Origin: Hyphomicrobiales bacterium
Lineage (GTDB): Bacteria; Pseudomonadota; Alphaproteobacteria; Rhizobiales; Phreatobacteraceae
NCBI GenBank assembly: GCA_017304475.1
Contig: JAFKKV010000009.1
Location: 372,001-436,000 of the forward strand
Direction: 5' to 3'
DNA: 64,000 nt
Shown: positions 1 to 9,136 of the stretch, in pieces
Numbering within the stretch: position 1 is the stretch's first letter
Layout of the letters: each line of letters opens with the position of its first letter
Position numbers and translations under genes: made by a program
Notes under the pieces: generated by a model
The model's database searches: none
What the model was told of the DNA's origin: nothing
What the model saw: only the letters and a program-made list of their open reading frames with translations

Positions 1-99
1 CCGGTCGACCTCGTAACCCAGGTCGACCAGGTATTCGTGCACCGCCTCGACCCAGTCGGGTTCGTCGTCGAGGATCGCGATGCGTCCGCGTCGCGCCAT
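1..99 (-). CDS. Response regulator receiver protein (N-terminal fragment)
   Basis: Only the first 33 codons are inside the window; the rest lies beyond the left edge. The translation starts MARRGRIAILDDEPDW, the typical opening of a receiver domain: a hydrophobic strand followed by the acidic pair (D11, D12) that helps bind Mg2+ next to the phospho-acceptor aspartate. The phospho-acceptor itself and any output domain are outside. It diverges from the regulator-kinase pair starting at 210, so about 110 bases between them must hold both promoters. Whether it is a single-domain regulator or a longer one cannot be told from here. Confidence 0.75.
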   Translation of the reverse strand, partial: MARRGRIAILDDEPDWVEAVHEYLVDLGYEVDR

Positions 100-209
100 G
101 TCAGGACCCCTTTGCGTCGATCTCGAAGGTTGCATACCCGCGGGACATTACATCCTAATGCGGAGCGGTATGCGCTGTCATCATGGCTCAAACAGCAAGG
201 GCATAGCGA

Positions 210-935
210 ATGAAAACGACCGTCGCCATCGTCGACGACGAGGAGCACCTGCGTGAGGCCGTCGCCGAATATCTCGACCTGCAGGGTTTCGAGGTCCTGA
301 GCTTCCGCAACGCGCAGGCCTTCCGCCAGGATTCGGTCGGCAAGGCCATCGATGTCGCTATTCTCGACATTGCGATGCCCGGCGAAGACGGGCTGTCGCT
401 GGCCCGCTTCATCCGCAAGTCCGGCAGTACCGGGATCATCATGGCGACCGCGGCCGGCCGCCCGATCGACCGGATCGTCGGGCTCGAGATCGGCGCCGAC
501 GACTATCTGGTCAAGCCCTACGAGCTCAGGGAACTGCTGGCGCGCATCAAGAGCGTCCTGCGCCGCGTGAAGGCGGCCCCCGGCGGTTCGGCGCCGGCCG
601 CAGTGCCCGCGGTCGCGGAGGGGCGCCAGCTGAAATTCGGCACGATGACGCTCGATCTCGACGCGCGCCGCCTGGCCGATGCCGAGGGCGCCGCTATTGA
701 CCTGACCGCCATGGAGTTCGACCTGCTTCAGGCGCTCGCCACCCGGCCCAACCGGGTGCTGTCACGCGGCCAGCTGCAGGAATTCGCCCATGGCCGCAGC
801 GCCGAGGAAAGCGACCGGTCGATCGATATCCGGGTCACCCGCCTGCGCAAGAAGATCGAGCCGGACGCCGAACATCCGCGCTTCATCAAGACCGTGCGCG
901 GCGAGGGCTATGTCTTCGTGCCGGGCGGGGCCTGA
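210..935 (+). CDS. OmpR/PhoB-type response regulator
   Basis: Cytoplasmic two-component output protein of 241 residues, the normal length for the OmpR family. The receiver (about 1-115) has the acidic pair D9/D10, phospho-acceptor D53 in the strand VAILDIAMPGEDG, and the conserved lysine K102 in LVKPYEL. The C-terminal part (about 140-238) is a winged-helix DNA-binding domain ending in the typical IRVTRLRKKIE and RGEGYVF motifs. The stop is only two bases before the start of the hybrid histidine kinase, so the two are co-transcribed and very likely partners. The target genes and signal are not visible. The start has an AGGG about nine bases upstream. Confidence 0.93.
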   Translation: MKTTVAIVDDEEHLREAVAEYLDLQGFEVLSFRNAQAFRQDSVGKAIDVAILDIAMPGEDGLSLARFIRKSGSTGIIMATAAGRPIDRIVGLEIGADDYLVKPYELRELLARIKSVLRRVKAAPGGSAPAAVPAVAEGRQLKFGTMTLDLDARRLADAEGAAIDLTAMEFDLLQALATRPNRVLSRGQLQEFAHGRSAEESDRSIDIRVTRLRKKIEPDAEHPRFIKTVRGEGYVFVPGGA

Positions 936-937
936 CC

Positions 938-2917
938 ATGCCCCAGCCCGTCGACATCGCCCCGGCGGAGGCTCAGCGGCGCGAGATCGACCGGCTGTTC
1001 GACGAGGCGGCGATCGCGCCGGGCGGCAGGCTCGATCCCTCGACGCTCGCCCGGCTGTTCGATGCGCTGCCGGCGCGGGTGACGGCGATCGACGCCGATC
1101 GGCGCTATGTCTATGCCAACAGACAGGCGCTCAGCCTTTTCGGCTTCCGGCTCGAGGACATTACCGGGCGGACCATGCGCGATCTGCTGGGGGATGCTTT
1201 CGCCGCGCGGGCGGAGCCGCTCTTCGCCGATCTGGAGCGCGGCCTGGCGCGCAGCCTGAGCGACTGGATCGTCTATGCCGACGGCCAGAGGCGCTATGTC
1301 GAACAGACCTATTCGCCCTGCATGGGCAGCGACGGCAAACCTGTCGGCTACCTCGCCTTTCTCCGGGATATCACCGAGCTGAAACTGCGCGAGGAGGGGC
1401 TGGAGGCCCGCCTGGCGGCGCTGGACGCGCGCGAGGCGATCAGCAGCGCGATCATCGCCACCTCGATCGATCCGATCGTGGTGATCGACGAAGCCGGCCA
1501 GGTCATCGATTTCAACCCGGCGGCGGTGGCGACCTTCGGCTATCGGAAGGCGGATGCCGTCGGCCGGCCCTTTACCGACCTGATCCTGTCGCCCGCGCCC
1601 ACCGAGGCGGCCGCCGGCATGGCGCGCTATCGGCAGAGCGGAGCCGGCCGGCCGGCCGACCGGCGCATGCAGGTCGAGGCGATGACCGCCGAGGGCAGCG
1701 TCTTTCCCGTCGAGATGACCATTTCGGAGATCGCGCTGCCCGAGCGGCGTGTGTTCACCGCCCATATCCGTGACCTGACCCAGGCGCGCCGGACCGAGAT
1801 GCAGCTCGAAAGCCAGCGCGAGCGCCTGCATCAGGCCGAAAAGCTCTCCGCCATGGGGTCGCTGCTGGCAGGCGTCGCCCATGAGCTGAACAATCCGCTG
1901 GCCATCCTGGTGGCGCAGTCGACCTTGCTGGTGGAAACTTCGCCGAGCCCGGAGATGAAGCGCCGGGCCGAACGGATCCATGCCGCGGCCGAACGGGCCG
2001 GGCGGATCGTCAAGAGCTTCCTTGCCATGGCCCGCCAGCGCCCGGAAAAGCGCGAGCCGGCCAAGCTCAATCTGCTCACCCGGGCGGCCGTCGACCTGCT
2101 CGGCTACGGCCTGCGTTCGCACGGCGTCGAGCCCATCCTGGACCTCGATGCCGCGCTGCCCGACATCCTGGCCGACCATGATTTCCTCGGCCAGGTGATC
2201 GCCAATCTCGTCATCAATGCCCAGCAGGCCCTGGCCGATCAGCCGGAGCCGCGGCGCATCTTCGTCTCGACACGGTTCGAGGCGGGGCAGGTGCTGCTCG
2301 AGGTGGCCGACAATGGTCCGGGCGTGTCGCCAGGCATGTCGCCCCGGATTTTCGAGCCCTATTTCACCACCAAGCCGGCCGGCGTCGGCACCGGCATCGG
2401 GCTGTCGATCTGCAAGACGGTGGTCGAGGCCCATGGCGGCACCATCACGCTCACGGCACGCGAAGGCGGCGGGGCGCGTTTCGTGGTCGCGCTGCCGGTG
2501 GCGGCAAGCGAGGACCTGGTCGAGACGCAGGCGGAAGCCGAAGCGACCGGCGGGTTCTCGATCCTGGTGATCGACGACGAAACCGACGTCCGCGACAGCC
2601 TCGCGGAAATGCTGGAGCTTCTGGGCCATCGGGTGTTGCCGGCGCGGACCGTCGGCGAGGCCCTCGAGGGGCCGGCGGCAAGCGCCGCCAATCTCGCCTT
2701 TGTCGACCTCAGAATGCCCGGCTTGGACGGCCTCAGCGTGCGTGACGCGCTGGTCGTGCGCAATCCCGCGCTCGCCGGCCGTGTCGTGATCATGACCGGC
2801 GATGCCGTGGAAGGACCGGCGACGATCCAGCGCCATGCCGGCACCGGCGAAATCCCGATGCTCGACAAGCCCTTCGGTCTGGCCGATGTTCGCCGCGTTC
2901 TGGCCGCGATGGCGTGA
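938..2917 (+). CDS. PAS-PAS hybrid histidine kinase with C-terminal receiver
   Basis: 659-residue sensor kinase without obvious membrane segments, so probably cytosolic. Two PAS-like domains (about 37-150 and 165-285) precede a HisKA dimerisation domain with the phospho-histidine H315 in GVAHELNNPLA, then a HATPase domain with ADNGPGV and GTGIGLSICK nucleotide-binding boxes (about 410-525). A receiver follows (about 540-659) with phospho-acceptor D590 in AFVDLRMPGLDG and lysine in LDKPF. It follows the OmpR-type regulator by two bases, so phosphate could go to the attached receiver, to that regulator, or to both. PAS ligand and signal are unknown. Confidence 0.93.
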   Translation: MPQPVDIAPAEAQRREIDRLFDEAAIAPGGRLDPSTLARLFDALPARVTAIDADRRYVYANRQALSLFGFRLEDITGRTMRDLLGDAFAARAEPLFADLERGLARSLSDWIVYADGQRRYVEQTYSPCMGSDGKPVGYLAFLRDITELKLREEGLEARLAALDAREAISSAIIATSIDPIVVIDEAGQVIDFNPAAVATFGYRKADAVGRPFTDLILSPAPTEAAAGMARYRQSGAGRPADRRMQVEAMTAEGSVFPVEMTISEIALPERRVFTAHIRDLTQARRTEMQLESQRERLHQAEKLSAMGSLLAGVAHELNNPLAILVAQSTLLVETSPSPEMKRRAERIHAAAERAGRIVKSFLAMARQRPEKREPAKLNLLTRAAVDLLGYGLRSHGVEPILDLDAALPDILADHDFLGQVIANLVINAQQALADQPEPRRIFVSTRFEAGQVLLEVADNGPGVSPGMSPRIFEPYFTTKPAGVGTGIGLSICKTVVEAHGGTITLTAREGGGARFVVALPVAASEDLVETQAEAEATGGFSILVIDDETDVRDSLAEMLELLGHRVLPARTVGEALEGPAASAANLAFVDLRMPGLDGLSVRDALVVRNPALAGRVVIMTGDAVEGPATIQRHAGTGEIPMLDKPFGLADVRRVLAAMA

Positions 2918-3268
2918 TCTTAAGGGCGCTGGCCGCGAGTCTTGCCGGCTTCGGAAGCCGCCCGGCCGCCGCAGATGCGAGGTGTCGTTAAGCATTCATA
3001 AATGATCAGCCTGGCGCTTCGAGGTAATTCGAATCAGTTCTTTAAATAAGTGATTCAGCTTGTGGTCACCAAGACTCGGGCACACCATATCTCGCCGTGA
3101 ACGAATCATGACTCATCGCAGGTCAGCGATTCGGCCCCGATTCGTTCCGGACTCGTTCTTCCGCGGATCCTGCACGCGAGCGGTACCGAAATGTCACTCA
3201 TTTCGCCGGCCGGCGTGCTACAACCATGCGCCGCCGGGGCCACCCGCGCGGCGTCTTTCGAGCACTGC
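2918..3268. other. Intergenic region before the helicase gene, with an AT-rich palindrome
   Basis: This gap is locally AT-rich against a GC-rich background. It carries a 26-base imperfect palindrome at 3031-3056 (GAATCA arm, central TTTAAA, TGATTC arm; 11 of 13 pairs match). An upstream ATG at 3191 would extend the helicase by 26 codons. That extension uses codons rare here (CTA, CAA, TCA, ATT) and does not look like helicase sequence, so I treat it as leader. I see no gene or RNA here. Confidence 0.5.
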
Positions 3269-6200
3269 ATGACGTTATCTTTGCCGCCACTGCCCCCTGC
3301 CCAACGCGGGCGCGGGGTCACCGCAGTCCTGGGGCCCACCAATACGGGCAAGACCACGCTCGCCATCGAGCGCATGATCGCCCATCCCTCGGGCATGATC
3401 GGGCTGCCGCTGCGGCTGCTCGCGCGCGAGGTCTATGGCAAGCTCGTCGCACGCGTCGGCGAGAACCAGGTCGCGCTCATCACCGGCGAAGAAAAGATCA
3501 AGCCGGCGGGCGCGCGCTACTGGGTCTCGACGGTCGAAGCCATGCCGCTCGACCTCGACGTCTCGTTCCTGGCCATCGACGAGGTGCAGATCGCCTCGGA
3601 TCTCGACCGCGGCCACATCTTTACCGACCGGCTGCTGAACCGCCGGGGCCGCGACGAGACCATGCTGCTGGGCGCGGCCACCATGCGCGGGCTGATCGAG
3701 AAGCTGATCCCCGGCACCAATGTCGTGACGCGCCCGCGCTTCTCCAATCTGACCTTTGCCGGCGAAAAGAAGATCACCCGCCTGCCCAGGCGCTCGGCGA
3801 TCGTCGCATTCTCGGCCGACGAGGTCTATGCCATCGCCGAATTGATCCGGCGCCAGCGCGGCGGGGCGGCCGTGGTGCTCGGTGCCTTGTCGCCGCGCAC
3901 CCGCAACGCCCAGGTCGAAATGTACCAGTCGGGCGATGTCGACTATCTGATCGCCACCGACGCCATCGGCATGGGGCTCAATCTCGACGTCGAGCACGTC
4001 GCCTTTGCGGCCGACCGCAAATTCGACGGTTACCAGTTCCGCCGGCTCAATCCGGTCGAGTTCGCCCAGGTCGCCGGGCGCGCCGGCCGGTCCAGCCGCG
4101 ACGGCACGTTCGGCACCACCGGCCGCTGCCCGCCCTTCGAGCCGGAACTGGTCCAGGCGCTGGAGGCGCATGCCTTCGACGGCGTGAAAGTGCTGCAATG
4201 GCGCAACACCGAGCTCAATTTCTCATCGCTGGAAACCCTGCGGGACAGCCTTGACCGGTTGCCCACCGAGCCCGGCCTGACCCGTTCGCCCATTGCCGAA
4301 GACCAGCGCGTGCTGGAACTTGCGGTGCGGGATGACGACGTCCGCGGCCGGGCGAAGGGCAAGGCGGCGGTGTCGAAATTGTGGGACGCCTGCCTCATGC
4401 CGGATTATCGCAAGATATCGCTGGCGAGCCATGCGGACCTCGTAACCACCATTTTCGGCTTCCTGACGGGGCGATCCGGGCGGATTCCGTCCGATTGGAT
4501 TGCATCGCAGGTGGCCTTCGCCGACCGGATCGACGGGGATATCGATACCCTGTCCAACCGTATCGCCCATATTCGCACCTGGACCTTCGCCGCCAACCGT
4601 CCGGACTGGGTCGACGACCCCGTCCATTGGGAAGCGGAGACGCGACGGGTGGAAGACAAATTATCAGATGCACTGCACGAACGCTTGACGCAGCGCTTCG
4701 TCGACCGCAGGACGAGCGTGCTCATGCGGCGCCTAAGGGAAAACACAATGCTTGAGGCCGAGATTACCCGGACCGGAGACGTCACCGTCGAAGGCCAACA
4801 TGTCGGACGGCTGGACGGCTTCCGCTTCACGCCGGATCCGTCGGCCGGCGACGGCGAGGCCGGCAAGGCATTGCGGGCGGCTGCCTCCAAGGCGCTCGGC
4901 GGCGAGATCGATGCGCGGGCCGAGAAGCTCAGCGGCTCGGGCGACGAAGCCTTCATCCTGTCCAATGACGGCACTCTGCGCTGGCATGGCGAGGCCGTCG
5001 CCAAGCTGATCGGCGGCGACAAGGTTCTGGCGCCGCGCGTCCGCATCCTGGCCGATGAGCACCTGACGGGAACGCCGCGCGACCAGGTTCAGGCGCGGCT
5101 CGACCTGTGGGTCCATGCCCAGATCGAGAAGCTGCTCGGCCCGGTCACCGCTCTCGAGCGCTCCGAGGAATTGCAGGGTCTGGCCCGTGGCGTCGCCTTC
5201 CAGCTCGCCGAGGCGCTCGGCGTCATCGAGCGCGCGAAGATCTCCGAGGACGTCAAGCAGCTCGACCAGGAAGCACGCGCCGCCCTGCGCAAGCTCGGCG
5301 TCCGCTTCGGCGCCTATCACATCTATCTGCCGGCGACCTTGAAGCCGGCGCCGCGCGGGCTGGCGCTGCAGCTCTATATGCTGAAGGCCGACAAGCTCGA
5401 AGCCAAGGGCCTGACCGAATTGCCGGCGCTGGCCGCGTCGGGCCGGACGTCGATCGCGGTCGATCCGGAGATCGACAAGGATCTCTACCGCTTCGTCGGC
5501 TTCCGGGCGCTCGGCCCCCGCGCCGTGCGCGTCGACATCCTGGAGCGCCTGGCCGATCTGATCCGCCCGGCGCTGGCCTGGCGGCCGGGCACGGCAACGC
5601 CGGAGCCGGCCGGCCACTTCCCGGGCGGCGGCTTTACCGCGACCGTCGGGATGACCTCGCTGGTCGGTTGCTCGGGTGAGGATTTCGCCTCGATCCTGAA
5701 GGGACTGGGCTATCGCGTCGACAAGCGCCCGGCACCGGCGCCGAAGGTCGAGGCGGCGCCCGCCGCCGTCGTGCCGGTTGTCGCCGCAGCCGAACCGGAT
5801 GAGGCCATGGCGCTCCCGCCGGTGGACGCTCCGGCCGAAGTATCGGCTGAGGAAAGCGTGACCGAGGCGGTTCCCGCCGTCATCGTGCCGGTTTCACCCG
5901 AAGAGACCGAAGCGGCTGTCGTTGCCGCGCCGGAAGCGGTGCGCGAGGAAGCCGCGAGCCAGGAAGCGACGCTTGAGCCGGCGGTGGAAACCGCCGCCGA
6001 ACCGGCAGGTGAAGCGACGACCGAAGTCGTGGAGCCGGCGGCCGTCGAGGCGCCGGGCCTGGAGGAAGCGGCTGCGGCCTATGTCTCCGAGGCGACCGGC
6101 GAAGCCGCTGCGGCGGAGCCGGTTGCCGAAGCGGATGTCGCCGCGCCGGTGGCGATCGACGCCAAGCCGGCCGAACCGGCCATGGTCGATGTCTGGCGTC

Positions 6201-6709
6201 CGGGTGGCCGCATGGACGGTGAGCGGCCGGCCCGGCGGGATTTCCGCAGGGGCGGTGAACGCGGCGGCGAGCGTGGCGAGCGCGGTGGCGACAAGCCGGG
6301 CGAGCAGGGCCAGCGGCGGGATTTCCGTCCGCGCCACAATGGCCAGCCGAGGGATGGTCAAGCCCGTGACGGCCAACCCCGCGACGGTCAGCCGCGCGAG
6401 GGCCAGCCGGCGGGGGGCGACAAGCGCGAGGGCGGCGGCCATCGCCGACCGTTCCCGCCGCGCGACGGCGGCGCCGAGGGGGAGCAGCGTGCAGGCGGAC
6501 GTCCGCCGCGCCGCGACTTCTCCAAGTTCAAGGACTTCCGCGGCAAGGGTGGCGACGGCGAGCGTCGCGACCGGCCCCAGCGCGACGACCGCCCGGATCA
6601 TCGCGCCATGCGTCCCGAGCAGGCGCCGCGCAAGGAGCGTGAACCCGATCCGAATTCGCCTTTTGCCAAGCTCCTGGCGCTGAAAGAGGCGATGCAGAAG
6701 AAGACCTGA
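3269..6709 (+). CDS. SUV3-like superfamily 2 RNA helicase with long low-complexity tail
   Basis: ATP-dependent helicase related to mitochondrial SUPV3L1/SUV3, which unwinds RNA with the degradosome; bacterial copies are typical of Alphaproteobacteria. Walker A is GPTNTGKT (22-29), the motif II box is DEVQ (104-107) rather than DEAD, and QVAGRAGR provides motif VI. The helicase core and SUV3-type C-terminal region fill about 1-800. The last 300 residues or so are low complexity: first an Ala/Glu/Pro/Val-rich acidic stretch, then an Arg/Gly/Asp-rich basic tail with tandem RDGQ-type repeats near 6340-6410. The ATG at 3269 fits family N-termini and local codon use better than the ATG at 3191. At 1146 residues it is long for the family. 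The S4 RNA-binding gene follows after 15 bases, suggesting an RNA-metabolism operon. Confidence 0.9.
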   Translation: MTLSLPPLPPAQRGRGVTAVLGPTNTGKTTLAIERMIAHPSGMIGLPLRLLAREVYGKLVARVGENQVALITGEEKIKPAGARYWVSTVEAMPLDLDVSFLAIDEVQIASDLDRGHIFTDRLLNRRGRDETMLLGAATMRGLIEKLIPGTNVVTRPRFSNLTFAGEKKITRLPRRSAIVAFSADEVYAIAELIRRQRGGAAVVLGALSPRTRNAQVEMYQSGDVDYLIATDAIGMGLNLDVEHVAFAADRKFDGYQFRRLNPVEFAQVAGRAGRSSRDGTFGTTGRCPPFEPELVQALEAHAFDGVKVLQWRNTELNFSSLETLRDSLDRLPTEPGLTRSPIAEDQRVLELAVRDDDVRGRAKGKAAVSKLWDACLMPDYRKISLASHADLVTTIFGFLTGRSGRIPSDWIASQVAFADRIDGDIDTLSNRIAHIRTWTFAANRPDWVDDPVHWEAETRRVEDKLSDALHERLTQRFVDRRTSVLMRRLRENTMLEAEITRTGDVTVEGQHVGRLDGFRFTPDPSAGDGEAGKALRAAASKALGGEIDARAEKLSGSGDEAFILSNDGTLRWHGEAVAKLIGGDKVLAPRVRILADEHLTGTPRDQVQARLDLWVHAQIEKLLGPVTALERSEELQGLARGVAFQLAEALGVIERAKISEDVKQLDQEARAALRKLGVRFGAYHIYLPATLKPAPRGLALQLYMLKADKLEAKGLTELPALAASGRTSIAVDPEIDKDLYRFVGFRALGPRAVRVDILERLADLIRPALAWRPGTATPEPAGHFPGGGFTATVGMTSLVGCSGEDFASILKGLGYRVDKRPAPAPKVEAAPAAVVPVVAAAEPDEAMALPPVDAPAEVSAEESVTEAVPAVIVPVSPEETEAAVVAAPEAVREEAASQEATLEPAVETAAEPAGEATTEVVEPAAVEAPGLEEAAAAYVSEATGEAAAAEPVAEADVAAPVAIDAKPAEPAMVDVWRPGGRMDGERPARRDFRRGGERGGERGERGGDKPGEQGQRRDFRPRHNGQPRDGQARDGQPRDGQPREGQPAGGDKREGGGHRRPFPPRDGGAEGEQRAGGRPPRRDFSKFKDFRGKGGDGERRDRPQRDDRPDHRAMRPEQAPRKEREPDPNSPFAKLLALKEAMQKKT

Positions 6710-6724
6710 CCAAAGGCGTCCTGC

Positions 6725-7108
6725 TTGAGCGACACAGACAAGCTGCGCATCGACAAGTGGTTGTGGTTCGCCCGGGTCGTGAAGACCCGGGCGGCCGCCT
6801 CGGCGCTGTGCGAGGACGGATCGGTCCGGTTGAACGGCGTCCGGGTCGACCAGGCGCATAAGGCGGTGCGGGTCGGCGATGTCCTGACCATCGGGCTGCA
6901 CAGCCAGGTCAAGGTGCTGAAGGTGGTGTCGCTCGCCGAGCGGCGCGGCCCCTATAGCGAAGCCCAGCATATCTACGAGGACCAGTCGCCCGAACCGCCG
7001 CCGCGCGTCGAGCTGCCCTCTCCGGTGGCCGAACGCGACAGCGGCGCCGGCCGGCCGACCAAGTCGGAGCGCCGGGCGCTCGACCGGCTGAGGGATGGCG
7101 AGGATTGA
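6725..7108 (+). CDS. S4-domain RNA-binding protein (Hsp15-like)
   Basis: 127-residue basic protein. The S4 fold is at the N-terminus (about 6-70): LRIDKWLWFARVVKTRAAA and then SVRLNGVRVDQAHKAVRVGD, as in Hsp15 (HslR), which binds 50S subunits carrying nascent chains released after stalling. The tail is charged and ends in a Lys/Arg/Asp-rich segment. The start is a TTG preceded by AAAGG with eight to nine bases spacing; there is no nearby in-frame ATG. It follows the helicase by 15 bases and is probably co-transcribed. The ribosome-rescue role is inferred from family membership. Confidence 0.85.
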   Translation: MSDTDKLRIDKWLWFARVVKTRAAASALCEDGSVRLNGVRVDQAHKAVRVGDVLTIGLHSQVKVLKVVSLAERRGPYSEAQHIYEDQSPEPPPRVELPSPVAERDSGAGRPTKSERRALDRLRDGED

Positions 7109-7289
7109 CCACCGGCCGTGATCGCGTCACCGCCAGGGCCAGCCGTGTGATGGCGGTACGAAGGCCTGAGCAGGCCGGAGCCGGTTATGAGATTCGATCC
7201 GCAGGCCTCTGGTCATTGTCGCGGCGCCTCGCTATTGTTCGGAATAACGAACGAAACGACTGACTTTCAAAACGCTCGCCGAAACACCC

Positions 7290-8486
7290 ATGGCCCGTGC
7301 CGCCCCGCGCCCTCTCGTTGACGACACGGCCCGCCGCCAGGCGGACGAACCGGCGGGCCTGCGCGCCCTGTTCGGGGCCGACGAGCCGCTGGTGCTCGAT
7401 GCCGGTGTCGCGCTGAGCCCGTTCCAGATCGCCTATCAGACCTACGGCACGCTCAATGCCGAGAAGTCGAACGCGGTGCTGGTCTGCCACGCCCTGACCG
7501 GCGACCAGCATGTGGCGAGCGACAATCCGGTCACCGGCAAGCCGGGCTGGTGGGAAATCATGATCGGGCCGGGCAAGCCGATCGATACCGATCGCTATTT
7601 CGTCATCTGCTCCAATGTGCTGGGCGGCTGCATGGGCACGACCGGGCCGGCTTCGACCGACCCGGCAACCGGCGAGGCCTATGGCCTGACCCTGCCGCTG
7701 ATCACCATTCCCGACATGGTGCGCGCCCAGGCCATGCTGGTGAAGCGGCTCGGCGTCGACAACCTGTTCTGCGTGCTGGGTGGATCGATGGGCGGCATGC
7801 AGGTGCTGCAATGGGCCGCCCAATACAAGGACATGGTGTTCTCGGCGCTGCCGATCGCCACCTCGGCCAAGCACTCGGCGCAGAACATCGCGTTTCACGA
7901 GGTCGGCCGGCAGGCCATCATGGCGGACCCGCAATGGCGCGGCGGGCGCTATCTGGCCGAGGCGACCCGGCCGGCGGCCGGCCTCGCGGTGGCGCGCATG
8001 GCCGCCCATATCACCTATCTCTCCGACATGGCCTTGCACCGGAAGTTCGGCCGCCGGTTCCAGGACCGGGACGCCCCGACCTTTTCGTTCGACGCGGATT
8101 TCCAAGTCGAAAGCTATCTGCGCTACCAGGGCGAGGCCTTTGTCGAGCGCTTCGACGCCAACAGCTATCTCTACGTGACCCGGGCGATGGACTATTTCGA
8201 CATCGCCGCGGACCATGGCGGCTCGCTCGCCAAGGCCTTTGCCGGCACGAAGACGCGGTTCTGCGTCGTGTCGTTCACCTCCGACTGGCTGTTTCCGACC
8301 GCCGATTCGCGCCAGGTCGTGCATGCCCTGAACGCCGCCGGCGCCTCGGTCTCGTTTGCCGAGATCGCATCCGACAAGGGCCATGACGCCTTCCTGCTCG
8401 ACGAGCCGGAACTGTTCGCCATCACCCGCGGCTTTCTGGAGGCCGCCGCGCGCGCCCGCGGCCTGGAGGATCCGAGCCGCCGATGA
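7290..8486 (+). CDS. metX: Homoserine O-acetyltransferase (or O-succinyltransferase) MetX
   Basis: Alpha/beta-hydrolase-fold enzyme that acylates L-homoserine, the first committed step of methionine synthesis. The nucleophile is S166 in LGGSMGGMQ, with D332 (SFTSDWLFP) and H365 (DKGHDAFLL) completing the triad. The 398-residue length is normal. The stop overlaps the metW start by four bases (ATGA), so the two are translationally coupled, the usual proteobacterial arrangement. MetX enzymes differ in using acetyl- or succinyl-CoA and that cannot be told here. The Shine-Dalgarno sequence is weak. The 181-base upstream gap has no clear SAM riboswitch. Confidence 0.95.
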   Translation: MARAAPRPLVDDTARRQADEPAGLRALFGADEPLVLDAGVALSPFQIAYQTYGTLNAEKSNAVLVCHALTGDQHVASDNPVTGKPGWWEIMIGPGKPIDTDRYFVICSNVLGGCMGTTGPASTDPATGEAYGLTLPLITIPDMVRAQAMLVKRLGVDNLFCVLGGSMGGMQVLQWAAQYKDMVFSALPIATSAKHSAQNIAFHEVGRQAIMADPQWRGGRYLAEATRPAAGLAVARMAAHITYLSDMALHRKFGRRFQDRDAPTFSFDADFQVESYLRYQGEAFVERFDANSYLYVTRAMDYFDIAADHGGSLAKAFAGTKTRFCVVSFTSDWLFPTADSRQVVHALNAAGASVSFAEIASDKGHDAFLLDEPELFAITRGFLEAAARARGLEDPSRR

Positions 8487-9124
8487 GTGCCGATCTGACC
8501 ATGACCGCCGGGGCCGACGGCATTCGGCCGGACTATCTGCATGTCGCCAGCATGATCGAGCCGGGCTCGAAGGTGCTGGATGTCGGCTGCGGCGACGGTG
8601 GCCTGCTGAAGCTGCTGCGCGACCAGAAGGGTGTCGACGGCCGCGGCATCGAATTGTCGCGCGAGGGCGTCAATGATTGCGTCGCGGCCGGTCTCGCGGT
8701 GATTCAGGGCGATGCCGACACGGATCTCGCCTTCTATCCCGATGCGTCCTTCGACGTGGTGATCCTGTCGCAGACCATCCAGGCGACGCGGGCGCCGCGC
8801 GTCGTGCTCGAACACATGCTGCGCATCGGCAAGCGGGTCATCATCTCCTTTCCGAATTTCGGCCATTGGCGGCTGCGCCTGCAGCTGCTGACGCGCGGGC
8901 GCATGCCGGCGAGCGAGAACCTGCCCTATCGCTGGTACGACACGCCCAATATCCATTTCTGCACGATCCGCGACTTCGTCGACCTGGTGCGCGAAGTCGA
9001 CGCGGTGATCGAGCGCTCGACGGCGCTCGACTGGCATGGCCGCGAGGTCAGGGTGAACGCGCCCTGGTGGTTCTGGAACCTGTTCGGCGAGCAGGGCGTG
9101 TTCAAGCTCAGGCGCAAGGACTGA
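8483..9124 (+). CDS. metW: Methionine biosynthesis protein MetW
   Basis: 213-residue class I methyltransferase-fold protein. It has the SAM-pocket motif [13 protein letters not shown] (31-43) and the MetW-typical segments [21 protein letters not shown] and [14 protein letters not shown]. MetW pairs with MetX in many proteobacteria and is needed for homoserine acylation there. The ATG overlaps the metX stop by four bases, so expression is coupled. It ends 12 bases before the stop of the oppositely oriented aminotransferase gene. Confidence 0.93.
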   Translation: MSADLTMTAGADGIRPDYLHVASMIEPGSKVLDVGCGDGGLLKLLRDQKGVDGRGIELSREGVNDCVAAGLAVIQGDADTDLAFYPDASFDVVILSQTIQATRAPRVVLEHMLRIGKRVIISFPNFGHWRLRLQLLTRGRMPASENLPYRWYDTPNIHFCTIRDFVDLVREVDAVIERSTALDWHGREVRVNAPWWFWNLFGEQGVFKLRRKD

Positions 9125-9136
9125 CGGAAAGCCGGG

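Noticed and set aside
908..2995. Long antisense open frame opposite the hybrid histidine kinase
   Set aside because: It mirrors a well-supported kinase, is rich in Arg, Gly and His, and has no recognisable motif. In GC-rich DNA the antisense of a real gene often stays open.
3191..3268. Upstream ATG adding 26 residues to the helicase
   Set aside because: The added residues show non-coding codon use and do not resemble family N-termini; the ATG at 3269 fits better.
7109..7289. SAM-II or other SAM riboswitch before metX
   Set aside because: The gap is suitable in size, and SAM-II elements occur before met genes in Alphaproteobacteria. The conserved CUUGCA-type core and the GCUAAA end were not found by eye.
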